DNA of 64,000 nucleotides from Larimichthys crocea (lineage: Eukaryota; Chordata; Actinopteri; Sciaenidae): the NCBI RefSeq assembly GCF_000972845.2, contig NC_040017.1:24141606-24205605 (forward strand), in the 5' to 3' direction. Both the position numbers and the translations under genes were made by a program. Position 1 is the first letter of the stretch; every line of letters begins with the position of its first letter. The notes beneath the pieces are model-generated. The model was not told the origin of the DNA. It saw only the letters and a program-made list of their open reading frames with translations, and searched no databases. This document shows positions 14,181-28,918 of the stretch, one piece after another.

Positions 14181-15423
14181 CACCTGGGTAAGAGCTTATA
14201 GATAACTGATAATGGATGTGAGTGATTCCCTTTAAGTAGATGGAGTTTGCAACACTTCATTCATTAAATATGCAGTATGCTGCAGGATGAAACAGACTGT
14301 CTTTAACAACAGTTTTTATTAGTGCACAATCCAAACTCACATATGTGTGAAATCTGGCACTCTGGCTGAATTTAAAGTCTGCGTAAAGTCAAAATAAATT
14401 GACCCAGCCAAATTTGAATGATCGGAAATAACAAGTTTATGAAATCAGGTAAAAATGAGCAGTATTCTCGGCTCCAGGACTGTGCACAATATGCAAATTT
14501 TATGTTAATGATGACCACGTGACGTCACGCGATCTCGTTTTAGGACTGTAACAAGCACAGCTAGCAGTATTATTGATATGTTTGAGCCACCAGAACCACA
14601 ATCTGACTCGGAGTCAGTAAATCAGCAGCTACTCTCCAACCGTTTATTTTTATCTTTTTTATGCATCCCACTAGCATTTTGCTAAATTGGCACCGCTGAC
14701 TAACTTCTATACCTGTACTCGTTTTAGGACCGCCCACAAAATCCTGGACTGAAAACAGTTTGAACCTCTTAACTCCACATTTCAGTAATACATCGTTCAA
14801 AGTATTTTCACATGTTTTCAGCAACTATTTTCCAACATATTTAATGTGTTTTGAAAGAAAACATGGAATTGCCTTTACACAGACTTTAAACCTGGAGCCC
14901 TGTGGATGTGAACCAGCAGCCAATGTCAGGTGTTACCTGCCAAAAAGCTCTGTGAGAGGATTGAAGGTTTTTTGGATGCACCTTAAAGGAGCTTTTCCTA
15001 AATTTCCCATATTAGAGGAAGACTGTTTAATATGCACACAGCATATAAATAGAGCTCAAGTAGTTCCTCAGAAACTCGAGCTCTGTGTGGAATATTTTTA
15101 ACTACAAAGTGGTTTTAAAGAAGAAGAAGAGAGCCAGGTCTTTCTCCTTAGGTCAGTTTACGTGTCAATCCAGCAGGACCGGCTCCAAATAAAGATTGAG
15201 TCCAGTTGGAATCGCATGTATTCTTAAAGCAGTCCATCAGTCTCCTCTTAGATAGTACGACGTTGTTATTCCACTCACGTATGATTCAAAGATTCATGTC
15301 CCACAGGCTTTGTGTTTGATACTTTGTGTAGCTTTTGCAGTATTATTCTGAGCATTTGTATAAACTACACACACGCATACACACACCGTCACAGCTGCGG
15401 GATAAAAAACGGGAGATTATGGC

Positions 15424-15446
15424 TCACACACACACACACACACACG
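15424..15446. repeat. (CA)n microsatellite
   Basis: Uninterrupted CA run within non-coding sequence. Confidence 0.9.
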
Positions 15447-17239
15447 AGTATTTACATACAGTATTTATCCACTGGATTGTTGTAGTAATTAATAATCAAA
15501 ATTTAATTCTAAGCATTGAATCTTTTTTGTTGCATATGAAATACTGCATTCATGAATATCAATTAAAGGCAGACATGAAAAAACACTAATTTGTTTATCT
15601 CTCAGCGGTGCACTGCAATATCCCGGGCTTTCACAAGGATTCATGAGGGGCTCCGTCTAATCCATTTCGAGCAAAACACCATATGCCAATGAGTGCACAC
15701 GTTCGTAGGGCACCGGGGCCCGAGAGCCCCACGTCCACACACCCTCGATGGATTCGTGTTGATTTTCTTTTTCAAGGTCACGCCTCCCTGTGACTCCACA
15801 CGGCCTCTCGATTCCTGCTGCACACTGTGTTCTTCACCGAAGGCCGTGCTGTCTCAGCTTTCTGTCCCACAGTCTGCGAATGCTGCCCTTGCCCTCTCGA
15901 CCTCCCAGAGCTCAACCTGTCAACCCGCAACACGCCCCCCCCCCACCCCCAGATCCCTGCCTGCAGTGCCGCAAAAGGACGGAGGCGGAGGGGAAGATAT
16001 AAAAATGGAAGAAGGAGGGATTAACAAAAAAACGAGGCAGGCGGGAAAGAAGACAGAAAACAATTTGGAGCGGTAAGAATGGGAAAAGCCAAAGCGCTCG
16101 AGATTGAAAGGCTTCTTCCTCTAATTTGCACCGTATTCATCACCTCAGAGGGCAGACACTCTCATATCGCTTTCCATTCACTTCCTCACCCCTGGCTGCA
16201 GGTCAAAGGAAAAGGCAATTTCCCCTCTGCCCATGTACAAGCTGCTCCATTCCTCATGGATAAACTGTACTTTGAAACACGTAGAAGTGAGGGCATTCAT
16301 CACCACGCCAGGTCTACCCCCCCACCACCACCACCTCCACCTCCACTGCCTCCTCCTCCTCCTCTGCAGGAAAAGCTGCAAGGAGCAAACACATCTGATT
16401 AATAACTTTCTCCTTGTGCAGTTAAAGACCGCTCGGCAGGGCCACTGTCAGTCAAGAGGGGCAGGGTTGGGCGTGCTGCCCACCTAATTCGCTTACTGAG
16501 CACTGGGCAGCTTGCCCACCTACTGAAGACGCAGAGCAGACTGACTCAGGCTGTCAGACTTTCATCTTGGAGATCCACCATGCTGGGCCTGCCAATGAAG
16601 ACACCGGGAGTCTGTTACAAATCCAACGCTCTCCCACACATCTTCAGCTGGGGGGGAAAGAGAAGGAATAATGGCAAATGAAAGTCAACAGGACGAAGTA
16701 AAATACGCAGAGGACTCAAGCAGATGTCAGTACAGATGGATATACGTGGTGAAGGCGAGCGGGGAGACAGTGAGTGCTGTATCGCTTTATTTGGATATTA
16801 ATGTAAAGGAAAAAATGGAGCAAAAATAACTCAGTACCATCCCTGTCAAGGTGACGGCCGGCCACGCCGCAAAAGCAGAAATGAGCCCTCGTGTGCGAGC
16901 GCGGATACAACCATTCCTCTCGGCTATCGCACCAAATTTCCATCTCTCGCTCACACGCTGAATTCCTCTCTAAAACATCACTTCTACTTCAGAGAGACGG
17001 AGAGAGGAGAGAGAGAGAGAGGGCTGGAAGTAGATGGATGATGATTATTCAGGCACACTCTCTCCCCTCTTTCTCTTCTCTCCATTGATCCTGTCCCATC
17101 AGAGAAGCTATAAATATTAATAAGAGGGCTTTGTTTTAGCAACCTGTGTGAAGATCAGAGCGTAGAACAATAGAAGTATCTGGACATGTATTTTTTTTTC
17201 CACACAGGCAGACATGCAGGCAACCTGCCGAGTGTCCTT

Positions 17240-17272
17240 GGGGGGAAGGGAGCCCTGAGGGGGGTGGGGGGG
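17240..17272 (+). other. G-run cluster, potential G-quadruplex
   Basis: Several runs of three to seven G lie within 33 bases of the plus strand, separated by short loops. This fits the usual four-run G-quadruplex pattern. No gene or promoter is identified nearby, so any role is unknown. Confidence 0.55.
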
Positions 17273-17609
17273 CCCAGCCCTCAGCCCAGCGCCTCGGGCT
17301 CGGCGCGTTCAAGTCAAGGGCAGCTCAAGGGGAACTGCTAATGTGGGAGACCTGAGTCTGGTTCAAAATTAGCCTCTCACAGGCTGACTGGTGGTGCATG
17401 AAATCGTACACAAACAGACATTATAGTGTGTCGAGGACACAAAACATTTATGTAGCGCGTGTCAATGCGTTCTGTGTATTTTCACACAATTACAAAAAAA
17501 ACAAAAACGCTTGAACCACAAAGAAATTCAATCACTCTCTCTCATTCCCACCGACATCTCTGAACCTATTTGCAATCTCTGAAAGGGTCACTTCATCGGG
17601 TCCTGCCCC

Positions 17610-17660
17610 CCGTGACGCTGATGAGCATAAGCAGTTATAGAAAATGGATGGATGTGTTCC
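17610..17660 (+). mobile_element. SINE/LINE 3' end fragment
   Basis: The segment ending 'AAGCAGTTATAGAAAATGGA' followed by TGGATG is the stereotyped 3' tail of an abundant teleost retroposon. The body is missing. Confidence 0.55.
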
Positions 17661-20600
17661 CTTTCCTTGTGTTTCCGTCTCTCTCTGTGTCGTGTGTGTT
17701 TCTGGGTGTGGTCCTGGGTTTTTCCTCTCACCTGCCAGATCACCTCACCACCTGTTCCCTGTCAACCAGCAGTCAGTCCCTGCAGTATTTCAGACCGGCT
17801 CAGCCTCCCAGACGGCGCCAGATCGCTCAGGCCATATCGCGGTAACAAACGCTACGGTCGACATGCTGCAAGGTTTTGTGCCTCCCCTCTCATTTTTGGA
17901 AATCTTCCACCACCAGCCCTGAATCCTCTCATCTACCACTTCCTTTTTGAATTGATCTTGTTCTTTGGCTGTATTTGCACTTACATTCAACCTTAAGGCT
18001 TCAGCCATAAAGACAGAAGACTTCCAACAAGCAATATATGATGATATGTTTCTATGTTAACTCTCAAAGATGAGTAATATTGATTTTCTCACCAATGTGA
18101 CTAAATAAGCTCATTCTACTAAACGGTTGCTTCAATTTAATGGTCAATACTCCAGTCTGTGTTGTTGCTTTAATTATTAATTCATTGAACTGTGTCACCA
18201 AACCATTATCTTTTATGATATGATTCCATGGGGTGTCATTACCTACACTGCTTTCTTTTGTTTTTCATGGATTTGTTTTCTGGCTCTTTAATTCTTCAGG
18301 AATCCAGTTTTATCTCTGATAAAGTCTGATAGATACAGTATGCTGTGAATTTATATATAACCTATGACCATGGGGGCGGCTACGTAAATCTGAAAACCTC
18401 AGCAAATATGACTTCTTCATGGCTCGATGGCACTATAGGTGTAAGTGAGAAAATGTTTTTATTTGTTTTGGGTGAACTGACCCTTTAACTCAATTAAAGG
18501 GAAAGCGTGCAGAGATGAAATGGGTCAAACATGAGCCCATAAGTGGCTTTGACCCTCCCTCCCTCTCAGCGTCATTTAGTGTCTTAGAATAATATGTGTT
18601 TGTGTGTTATGTGACCTCCATTTTCTCATCCTGACCTGACTGATAGTGTGAGCGCGTGGGGTCACGGGGCCCCTCCACTTGGTTAAACGTTTTAATGTTG
18701 TACCTGACATCATTGTGTGCACATACCACAGTCCTCCCTCTGATGGTGGGGACAGTGATGGAGGGTCTGGCCTATTGAGGTTGCAAAAAAAAAAAAAAAA
18801 CGGAGAAAATGAAACCAAGACGATGGTTTGACCCAGGACAAGGAGAGGGAGAGCCGGTGTCTGGTGGCAGAATGGATCCCTCTGGTTAATGGGAGTTTAT
18901 GATTTACAGCAGATGTTGGCTAACTCCTTTTCGATCTGGAAACAATACGAGTGACACGGGGCCCATTTCTAGAAGAGAACGAATCGATGATACAGAATTG
19001 GTGTGGTGTTTTATGAGAAGTTGGGCTGGTTTGACTGATGCAAGCCGATCCGAGCTGATCGACGGAGCACAGGGGCCCGCCTTTGTGATGTGATGTGTGG
19101 AAGCAAAGAGAGGCAGGACGCTGGGTTAGCCACAGCTTCAGCCTCTCATGTATTACCATTACACACAAGTCACAAAGCTAAGAGACGAAGAGGGAGCGCT
19201 ATTATTTGGAACCCTTTCAGTCAAACTTTGAACCCTCTTTTTATTTATTTTTTTTAGAAAAACTAAGTAAGAATGCTCGACAGGCCGAGGTAAGAGTCTG
19301 ATTCTCTGAATAAATAAACCCAGAAGGTCATTTAACAAAGCTGGATGATTTTCTGAAGGTCTTTCCAAAAACTCTTCAAACATTTAAAAGAAAAAAATAT
19401 CCTGTCTGTTACGAGATGAAAAAGATTTAACTCATTTTTCAAGTAGTGACTGATGATGTCTTTACTCTTTTTTGTTATTTCTCTTTGTTTTGGAAGGAGG
19501 ACAAAAGGTGCAAATTAGGAAAGGAGATGAAATGTTTGTTTTTTTAAAAATTGGAATATTTTTTCATGCATTGATTGTTGGAAAACAAGTCTCAGTCTCG
19601 GTTTTGTTGAACCTTTTGGGTTTTTTTAGAGAACACACTGTTTCTTCTCTGATTTTATTTCTTCAATTATTTTCTTGTTTTGGAGTCGATTTCTAAAGTC
19701 TTCTTTCGTCGTCTTGTTAAACTGCAGATTGCAGCCAATTAAATGTCGTATTACCACCCTCTACTGTCCATGTTTTTTGTTGATTTTATTTCACGGCACA
19801 TCGAATTTTGTGATTTGAGACTCCGCTATCTCTCGTGTTAATGTACAGTCAGTACAAAAGGGTTTGTTTGATGAATTCTACCTCCAATATTTAAAAGAAA
19901 GTTTTTAATGTTCATCAGCACGACAAGATTTATTCACGTTGTTGAAATGAAACACGTCGCCTTGATTTTTTTACACACAGTTAAACAAAACAAAGATGTG
20001 TATGACAATAGCAGTGGGAGGAAATAATCAGAGCTCATCAGAGGCCACGTGTTATGAGAGAGAAGGAAAACGACGCCGTAAAAAATCAGCAGCTGAAATT
20101 AAGAACAGTGGGGTGTGCTGTTGACGACGAATCTGTCCGATAGTTTCCTGCAGCAGGCGGTGGAAACAAAATTTCAATTTTAAGAGCTAAACAGAGGAAG
20201 ACGAAGAAGAATCACCACAGAGCGAAAGGTGAAGAAAGAAATCAGGGGCACCGTGCACCTCTATTGTTGCCACAATAGGAGCCACAGCCGGGAGAGTGAC
20301 TATATAGCAATGTATGTACACTTGACCGGTTTGATTATACGAGGCTCTCTCTCTCTGCTCCCTCTTAAAGCCCTATTGAGGGAACCAGCAAGGTGTGTTC
20401 TTGCATTTCATTTGCTGCGAGCTACTTGAGAGTCTCTAGTATGACCTGTAAACAGGTTTCCCAGCCAGCGGTGCACTGGTGTCGCCTGTCTGCAACAGCG
20501 CCGAGCCAAGCGTCGCCCATGTCACGCTCCGATAGCTCAATTTAAATGGAAATTGGATGAACTGCTTGGAAGTGATCCAGCCATCCAGAACAATTAACCC

Positions 20601-21429
20601 ATATTACTGGCAGGCCTTGAAGGAGTAATTTGACTTTGAATGAGAATGGGGAGGAAAGCTGGTGGTATTTAATACAACTGGAAAGAAAATAGCTTCAAGT
20701 TCAGGAAAAAAAAATAAGAAAGAAAAGAGCCTGTTTGCTGTTTTTGGTACCAGATCTGATGTCAAACATCGTCTCTAAAGCTTTTTTATAGGAATGATGC
20801 TAACAGTGATCTGCTAGAGAAATAAAAGTCCTTCAAATAGGATTTAAATTAATATTTATTTTCACTCCACTATTTCATTTGAGCAGTTTTATTACTGCTA
20901 TACTGGATAAATGAGAGCCAACATGCTTATAAGTCACTCATACGTGGCTATCTTTAGCTGAAATTTACAACCAGGATTATTATGAACAAACAGTGCAGCC
21001 AGGGTAACTCTTTTATTGTCAACACATCTCATTAAAAAGATCCAAATATAATAATTCACACTGCATGTTTGAAAAACAATTTTTAGCTGGATGCTGTCAT
21101 TTTAAGTAACCACTATTCAAACAGGAGTAAATAGGGATGATTGAATTACAGCAGCAGGATGTGTTTTAGTGGTTTTTAGGGCCAATGAACATATATGTGA
21201 TCATTCAAGCAAGGTAACCAGGAATAATATGAGCGAGATGCAGATTCAGTGGCTGAGCTGGTGCAAATCAAAGGTTTATTTAGCAAAAGTGAATTTATAA
21301 AAGCTCTGGGTGTCAGGCAGGTTTGGTTCCGAACCAGGAAAAACGGTCCAAACAAGTAAACAAACCAAAAATAAAACATGCAAGTTTCAAGAAAACACAG
21401 AAGTCGTCAAAACCAGACTGGAATAAAAA

Positions 21430-21810
21430 AACAAACTAAGAATGTCTGAAATGCTCCAATGTAGAACGAAGACGGGCTGGCACGAAGGAAGGCTTCAGGA
21501 GTGGGCCTGGACCCAAACAGACAAATCAGACACGGAACAGACAGACAGAGAAACAAAGGAAACACAGGAACTAAATAACTATGAGGGACAGCAGGTGAAA
21601 CTAAGGTCACACACTAACTGTCACATGAACTGTCACTGAAGACAAGAAACACTGAGATGAAATACACAAGTGAAGGCAAAAAAAGGAGACACAGGTGAAA
21701 CTGATCAAGGTGGAACACACTAACAAAACTGGCAACAACAGCAGGAAGCAAAGTTACAGACATGAATTACAAAACCGAAACAGTGACAATCTAGAGGGCA
21801 GACACCAATG
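21430..21810. repeat. Probable interspersed repeat
   Basis: A purine-rich segment with 'GGAAACACAGGAACTAAATA', 'GACACAGGTGAAACTGATCA' and 'ACAATCTAGAGGGCAGACA'. It resembles a dispersed repeat frequently seen near transposon remnants in fish. I cannot assign a family, and no coding part is present. Confidence 0.4.
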
Positions 21811-24398
21811 ATAAACTTTCTTGGCAGAGCTCGGCAGAGACCTGTTGGCAGCTGGTACAACCATAAGACTTAGCAGTAATTAAATCCATAAACCTGAAGG
21901 CCAATTCATGTTTGTACCCGCAACAAATGTTTCCTGTTGTTCAGACAAATACACAAGGACGCATGTACACAGCTGTAGATGTAGATGTATAGCAACATGT
22001 CTGCTGTTCATGCACAAGTCTGCAGCTGTCTGCGTCCACATCTGTAATGAAGTATGAACAGCTTAACAAGTCATTTAACCAGTACGAGTACGGCCTTATC
22101 TTTTAAAGTTGTGCAGGCGGTGCTCAACGGTGACCTTAGACACGAGTGCCGAGTCAACCATGACCCGTCTGGGTCAATGTATTCAGAATCAATGAACATA
22201 ATTAAATAGAGATCATTCAAGATGCATTTAGAGATCTGCGGATTAAGAGCTGGTCATAGTTTAGTCTACGGTGAGGTGTTTTACAACCGGCAGACGTGGA
22301 AGCGTGGCACATATCTCACAGCCTTAGCAGATAAAACCAAAACTATCTGCAGGATGAGACGCTGGGTGAAGCGACCCTTCAGCTCGACCATGAAGAGATA
22401 ATCGAGTTGCCTTTGGGGTCATAAATTGTTAAATTGTTTTCAGCCCGATTGCTGTTGAAGTCAAAGTCCTGCTTTTTTTTGTCATTTTAACATTGACTTT
22501 GGACAGAGAGAATCATTTTGTATGTTTCGCTTCTCATCCCTCTTTCTGCTCTCTCCGAATGAGACTGGAAATGCGAGCGTGGCCATCTGCGGTCTGACTC
22601 CGACGACGACTGTAACAGAAGCAAAGCGGCTGACTTTAAGACCTGTTTGGCATTGATTGGATAATCAAAGTCACACAAAAACTGTTATTACGGTAAGTAT
22701 AGCCTGACTAGAAAGTAAGGCGGCTCGAGATTACCCACACAGTCACAACAAAGACTAACAAATGAAACATAATAATTTTCCCACAAAGCACGTCACTGTT
22801 AGAGTTCGGGTTTGAGATTTCCCTTGTCTCTTTGCTTGTGTGATGAAAGGCAGAGGAGAGGGGGGGTGAGAATGGTGAAAGCAGTTGAAATCACGGCACT
22901 CTGTATGCAGGCGACTCAAGCGTGTTGGACTTTTGAGTCAGTCAGGTAATGGGTGAAATTGTGTCTGCCGCACAGCTTATAAATCGCAGTGCTGGCAGTA
23001 TTTATCTATGTCGCAGACAATCCTGCTGGGAGATGGGAACGGTGAAATGAGAATCAACAGCCTGCTTCTCCTCCCCTCAGCTCCCATCAGGTCATTTCAC
23101 CCCCCCGAAACCCTTCACTCGAAGGCAACATGTGACGAGAAACTGATAAATATAAAGCAAGTTGAGCGCCGCCTGCCTCTGCCCTCTGCATTTCGCCACA
23201 ATTCCCGAGGTCATTTTAATGTATTTTGTCCAAACCTAAAGGGAGCTCGACTAAGCTGGCTCTTTTTTGCCCAAATTCCTCGCGAAGATATGCTGTGATG
23301 GAGTACGTATGCCTCTTTTAAAGCTCTCCCTGTCCACCGCAACTACATTAAAGGCCATCAAGTGTAATCCTCCATCACATTCCCCCTTCACACTTTGCAT
23401 ATTTCATCTCTTAAATCACTGCTTTTTACACTCTGGTGATGGCAGGTGGGCTCTGTAATATAAAGAAAGCAGAGGAGCTATTTCTAGTCTCCCATCTCAT
23501 CGACAATTGCCCTTTGGCTTTGTCTCTAACAGTCACACCTTGTTACCACATCTCCAAAGGGTAGAATAGAGGGGACAGACGTGGACACGAGGAAAAGAGT
23601 GGATGGAGAAAGAGGACAGAAACACAGAGAGGCAACAATAGCACGCAATTTCAGGCTTCATTGTAATTCCGCTCTCATCTCGGTCCCAAGTGACAAGCGG
23701 CGAGCCGCCCAGGATTCTAATCATTCCTGTTGTCAGATCGGTACCCCAAGTGAGATTGAGTTGATTGCTTGAACAAATTTGCAAAGTAACGATGCAATTT
23801 GCTGCAGTATGCCTTGGGAGGGTTTGGTCCGTCAGATTGGTGGAGGTCTGTGGAGAGATTCGCCAGAGACCAGAACTGGGGAGTTGTTGTCTTCTTAGAG
23901 AGACTTGTCTGCAGATGAATTAATCTTACTTTTAATCATAACACCTGTAAGACAATCAGCTGTTTTATATCTGCATGAGACAACCACACAACACGGAGCT
24001 ACAGAGAGTTAAAGGATCTTTTTTTTATATATTTTGTGAATTACCCCTTTTCTCTTTAATGCCAACACTCCCCCGTCTGTCTGCTTGGTACAACCAAAAC
24101 GTTTAAAAGCCGGAAACTGCTAGCTTGACTCAACTTAATAACACCTCTTGAAGCAACACTACATAGAAAATGGTATTTTAATACCACTGTTGGAATATGA
24201 ACAGCTGTGCATGTGGTTATGATTACATTATTTATGATTTATTTATTATCAAGAACGGCCAAAACATCAAGCAAGTGCAATAACACAAGACATAGCAGCC
24301 CAGTTAACAAACTGGGCTGACATCAGCTAACAGCAGCTACAGTTTGTAGCAGTTTACTGTCAGGGAACTCTGTTAGTTGTGGCTGACGTAAAATATGA

Positions 24399-24600
24399 TC
24401 CATCCATTATCTGTAACCACTTTTTCCTTATCCGGGTCATGATTGGGGCAGGAGCCTAACCCGGCTGACCTAGGGCAAGAGATGAGGTACAACCTGGACA
24501 AGTCACCAGTTCATCACAGGGCACATAGAGACAAACACCAGAGTCACTAATAAACCTATTAAGTGCATGTTTTTGGACTGTGGGAGGAAGAGAACCTACT
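24399..24600 (-). mobile_element. Degenerate SINE-like retroposon
   Basis: On the minus strand it reads from 'CTTCCTCCCACAGTCCAAAA' and 'CATGCA' towards a tail that on the plus strand is 'CCATCCATTATCTGTAACCA'. This is the same body motif as the element at 13961-14180, in the opposite orientation and more decayed. Confidence 0.65.
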
Positions 24601-27600
24601 AGAGTGAGAACTCTAGTTTTAGCAAAATCAGTGTACAGTACTTCTTGTGGGTGATCGTACCCCTCAGTAAAAGGTTACACAGTGCAGGAACAGGCATACA
24701 GGGCTCAGAGTGGGAATGGCAGACACCATTCACCTGGTTACAAGTGAATGTAGCATCATTAAACTGGTATTTCACGCAGTGTTGCTTTAAGCTTCATTTA
24801 TACTTCTACGTTTAAGTGTTACCTGCAGCAGCTACAGGAGTATCACAAAGCCGGTTTAAAGCTCACTAATTAATCATGCATTTGATTTCATTTGTTTAAT
24901 ACATGAAAATAAATGTAGTTTTTCAGAAGATTAGGCTGCTATACTATTATTTAAAAAAACATGCAACTGGTTAGTTTGTGAGCTTTAGAGCTGCTGGTGG
25001 GCAGATCTTGTTACCTTCAGCTAATAGTCTGCTGCTGTAGATCTTAGCGTACGAACATGAGAGTGGTATCAATCGTCTCCTCTTAGACCTCAGAAGATCA
25101 GTGTGAAACAGTTTATTATTTGACAATCTGAAAATGAAGACACGCCCTCTAACATCCTTTGTTTCATCCTCACGTATAATGAGACATGTCACTTTGCACC
25201 AACTCCAATCATTGAACATTACAGCCCGACAAACTCTAATCATCGCACGGCATGAATATGAATTGGCTGTCTGTCATCTCAAGTTTGATGATTAAGGATT
25301 CTCGTGAGTGCCGTTCTTTTCCGATTCGACAGTTGCTATTCTTCATTGCAATTACTCTGTTATGGAATTTGACAAATTTTAATAGAAATGACTGATTAGA
25401 GGTGCGAGAGAGGCGGCCAAGGTGCACCAGAGAAGTATATTTGTCTTGGAGCAAAAAGACTTTGTCAGTGAGTCATATCGAGATCTTGGCGGCATTTCCA
25501 ATCTTGATGAAATCAGAGGTAACGTGGGTACATCAATGAAATATTTGTCAAAAGGTTTTTTTTTCTTCTTCTTTTAAATTAAGGCCACCAGGTAACCAGG
25601 TATTCAAGGTGACAGCAAAATCTGTGCAAAAGCACATTTATACTCTGCTTTCTTTGGCTTTTTCTGCTACCAATAACATCTATACAAAAGGTTTCCAGTT
25701 CCATTCATGGTCACCATCTATACATTCATGCTCTTTTGCTCTCAAAGCAAGATCTGATGGGTATAAAGTGAAATAAAAATACAGTTTTAAGGTTTTAAAG
25801 GAACATTTGACACATTAATAATAACTCTAGCTTTCACCAGGTCTTTACTTCTGTTACAGGAATTTTTAAAGAAAAACATGAGTTGAATTTATTATTCTTG
25901 TACAAGAAGGAGCGTTTAACAGTGCAACACACAAAAGGGGTTACAGAGAAAAGGCTCCCTGAGGAGCTCTAACAGTTGGTTCTTATACTTTTCTTTTTAA
26001 ATGGGCTGTCTCGGACACCTCCCTCACTGTCGAGTCTGCTCAGCAATGAACATTATGTATCAAAATGACACTTCTCAGGCCTGTGTCTCACGTCCTTGTC
26101 TCTCCTGTCCTTGACCTACTGATATCTCTCCCTGCCATCCTCAGCAAAACACAGTCCAAATAAGGGAAGTGCACGAGACATGCAAAAGACAGGAAACACA
26201 CATTATATGAGTTAAAACATCTGAACCCCAGTATAAATCCTAATTTTTATAACAACTTCGACTAGAAGCATAAGATGTAACGCAGGATTTGAACCTGTAT
26301 TATTACATTGTTTGTACTGTAATACGTCTTTTTTGTACAAGAAACGATGAATATGCCGCTCTGATTGTGCGCTGAAGTGATCCAACATTCGGGACCTGGT
26401 TTAGGTTATGGTTCGGGATAACACTGTCACACGTCATCACCCGTCGCGTGCTACAGAACAGCAGAGTCAATGAAGACAGTGCCTCGTCTCAGACTGGTGG
26501 CATGTGTGTAGTGAACTGCTACTTTACCACTGCTGAGATGCTGGAATCGCTCGAGGACCACCGGAGAAACGATTACCCAGACACCAGTGGGCTGCTGGCT
26601 GCTCCCACTGGCAAAGCAATCACTGTGTTATTTGGGAGAGAATGAATTACTGAACAATTTCAGATTAGACCGCTTAATCCCCAAATGAATGCCTCGGGGT
26701 GTTAATAGAGACCGTACCAACATTTGTGTCTTGTATTACCTGTCATCGTTTCCATGTTTTTTAATGCATCTTGCAATTTTATAGGATTGTGGAAGCAGGG
26801 GTTTCTTATAACGCTCTCTACAGTGGCAGCATGTAAAGTATTATCACATTCTTTGGTTTTTCTTTGCAGCTAATTCGACCATCGTGCCCTCGCACATCTT
26901 TTGTGGTCGTGGTGTTGGATTTGCCGTGGCCTGGACCAAAAGCTCAGCACTCACTGAAGAAGAGGAAGCTCAGATCTCTGCAGAACCCCGACAAATAAAC
27001 AAACCCCCCCAAAAAAAGCAGAAATCATAATGGCTGTTGAAATAAAGGCTGCAGAGGATATGAGAATCCTTGTTCAAAGAGGTGTATTCTTGCAATATGA
27101 ACCAATCAGAAATCGCCCTACAGGGATTTCCATCATCTCTCTCAGACCTTGATACCAGGTTGAAGATGGAGCTCCTTTTATCTAGGCTGAGATTGGTGAT
27201 TAGATTGAAGAGCCCGGCAGAGGAGTCCTCTCCTCCACACTGAGAGGGAAAAGCAATGTTCCACAAGACTACACATTCATTACTCAAAATAAATCTCCAT
27301 TAAACAAATGTCATATGCATAATTAGGCTATAGGAATAATTATAATTGTGATTAGTTTCTCCATGAGCCGACCTATGTAAATTGTGATTGACACACGGCA
27401 AAAAGCAGAGTGCATAAATGTGGCTTCAGAGATACACGGACACACACACACAGGCTGCAGCACAATAACAAGCATCCGAATCCAGAGGCGACGAAAGGAT
27501 TCAGGACATGGGAAGCTGTAAACATGCCACCACCACACATTCATAATCCAAGCTATACGCACAAAGCTCTGTATGCTTCTGGTATGAGGAAAGAACACAC

Positions 27601-27691
27601 CCACACCTTTAATAAAACAGTCCTACGATGAATCGCACCTTCACGCAGGATTTGTCTCCGCCTACGGATATAACAGAGGTGGATGAAATAT

Positions 27692-27738
27692 TAGAAACAC
27701 CTCTCGGTATAGAACAATTTAACAGCAGCACACACTGC
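27692..27738 (+). repeat. Interspersed repeat fragment, copy 2
   Basis: Shares 'TTAGAAACACCTCTCGGTAT' and 'AACAGCAGCACACACTG' with the copy at 5872-5922. Confidence 0.6.
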
Positions 27739-28906
27739 AGCCACCTAAGATGATCATGACGCTCAATAAACAGCTAAAACACAAAAGCAAAAAACAGTTA
27801 GTATACGAGAAATCATCATACTGAACTACCAGGAAAGGTTTGTGTGCCCTGGAAAGTAATCAAACTTTTCATCAACGTCAACAAATAGTTAAAGCAGTAA
27901 GAAAAAAAAGACCAATAATTATGTGGAGATAAAAGAATAAGAGAGACAAATGAAGTGTGTTGCAATCATCGAGACCTTATCTGAAGGAGAAATGCTGTTA
28001 TGTACCATCGTTCTAAACCTTGGTAGATTTTTTTTTTTTAAATGAAAACATTTTTCATATAAAAGGACGGGTCATTAACAAACGAACATTACCCGCCTCA
28101 TCTACAGTAAACCCTGAACTCACATTCACATGTACAATAAAAACTGAAAAATAACGGTTTAAACCCGTCCATGAGATGCAAATTATTTTTTTTTTACATC
28201 TGATGTCTGTAGGTAGAAAATATCAAAAAGTTACATTTCAGTTCCAACACACACTAAATGTTTGATTTATTGCAGGGCTGTTGCACTAGGTGAGCCTAAA
28301 CTAAACTGTGTGTGAATGAGCTTTAATCTGTCGGAGATGCTACAGATCCACACACACACTTTTTTTTTAAGTCTCTGCAATATATTTGCAGTGGATTGAA
28401 AAAAAGAAGAAGCTGTCATTTGTGTTTAAAATACACGTTGAACACTCTTGATGTAACAGGACAGACTATAGGAGTGGACTTTGATACGTTTAATTTATAC
28501 AAACAGAAGTCAATAAGGCACCGAGCACAAAAGGTCCTCGTCTCTCTCTCTCTCTCTCTTCAAAAGGCAGCGATTACAGCCGCAGCCTTGATCTGTCCCA
28601 CTGCTGTGGAAGTCCCGCTGGCAGGGCAGTCCTGATATTTGTGCGGAGATGTTGAAGCCAATTATTACCAGTCTGCGGCTGCCGCGGATCCCACTTGATG
28701 TGCACCTTTCATCTCAGAGAGCCATCTCTCAGGGAAACAATAAGCAGCCCCTCCTGATCCTTTTGAACTCACCAGGTGGGGGCAGCAGAGCTGATATGAG
28801 CTGAACAGGTGACTCGAGGGAGGAGGGGGGAGGTTTGCGTTTGAGTTCATGCACTGCAGCGGCTGCTGTGTCAATACATATGGTAAAACCAGTGTCAGCG
28901 GGGCTA

Positions 28907-28918
28907 ATGCATATGCAA
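28907..28918. promoter_or_regulatory. POU-type octamer palindrome-like site
   Basis: ATGCATATGCAA differs by one base from the palindromic octamer site (ATGCATATGCAT) bound by POU-factor dimers. It lies in a non-repetitive segment. Its function here is inferred from the motif only. Confidence 0.3.
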
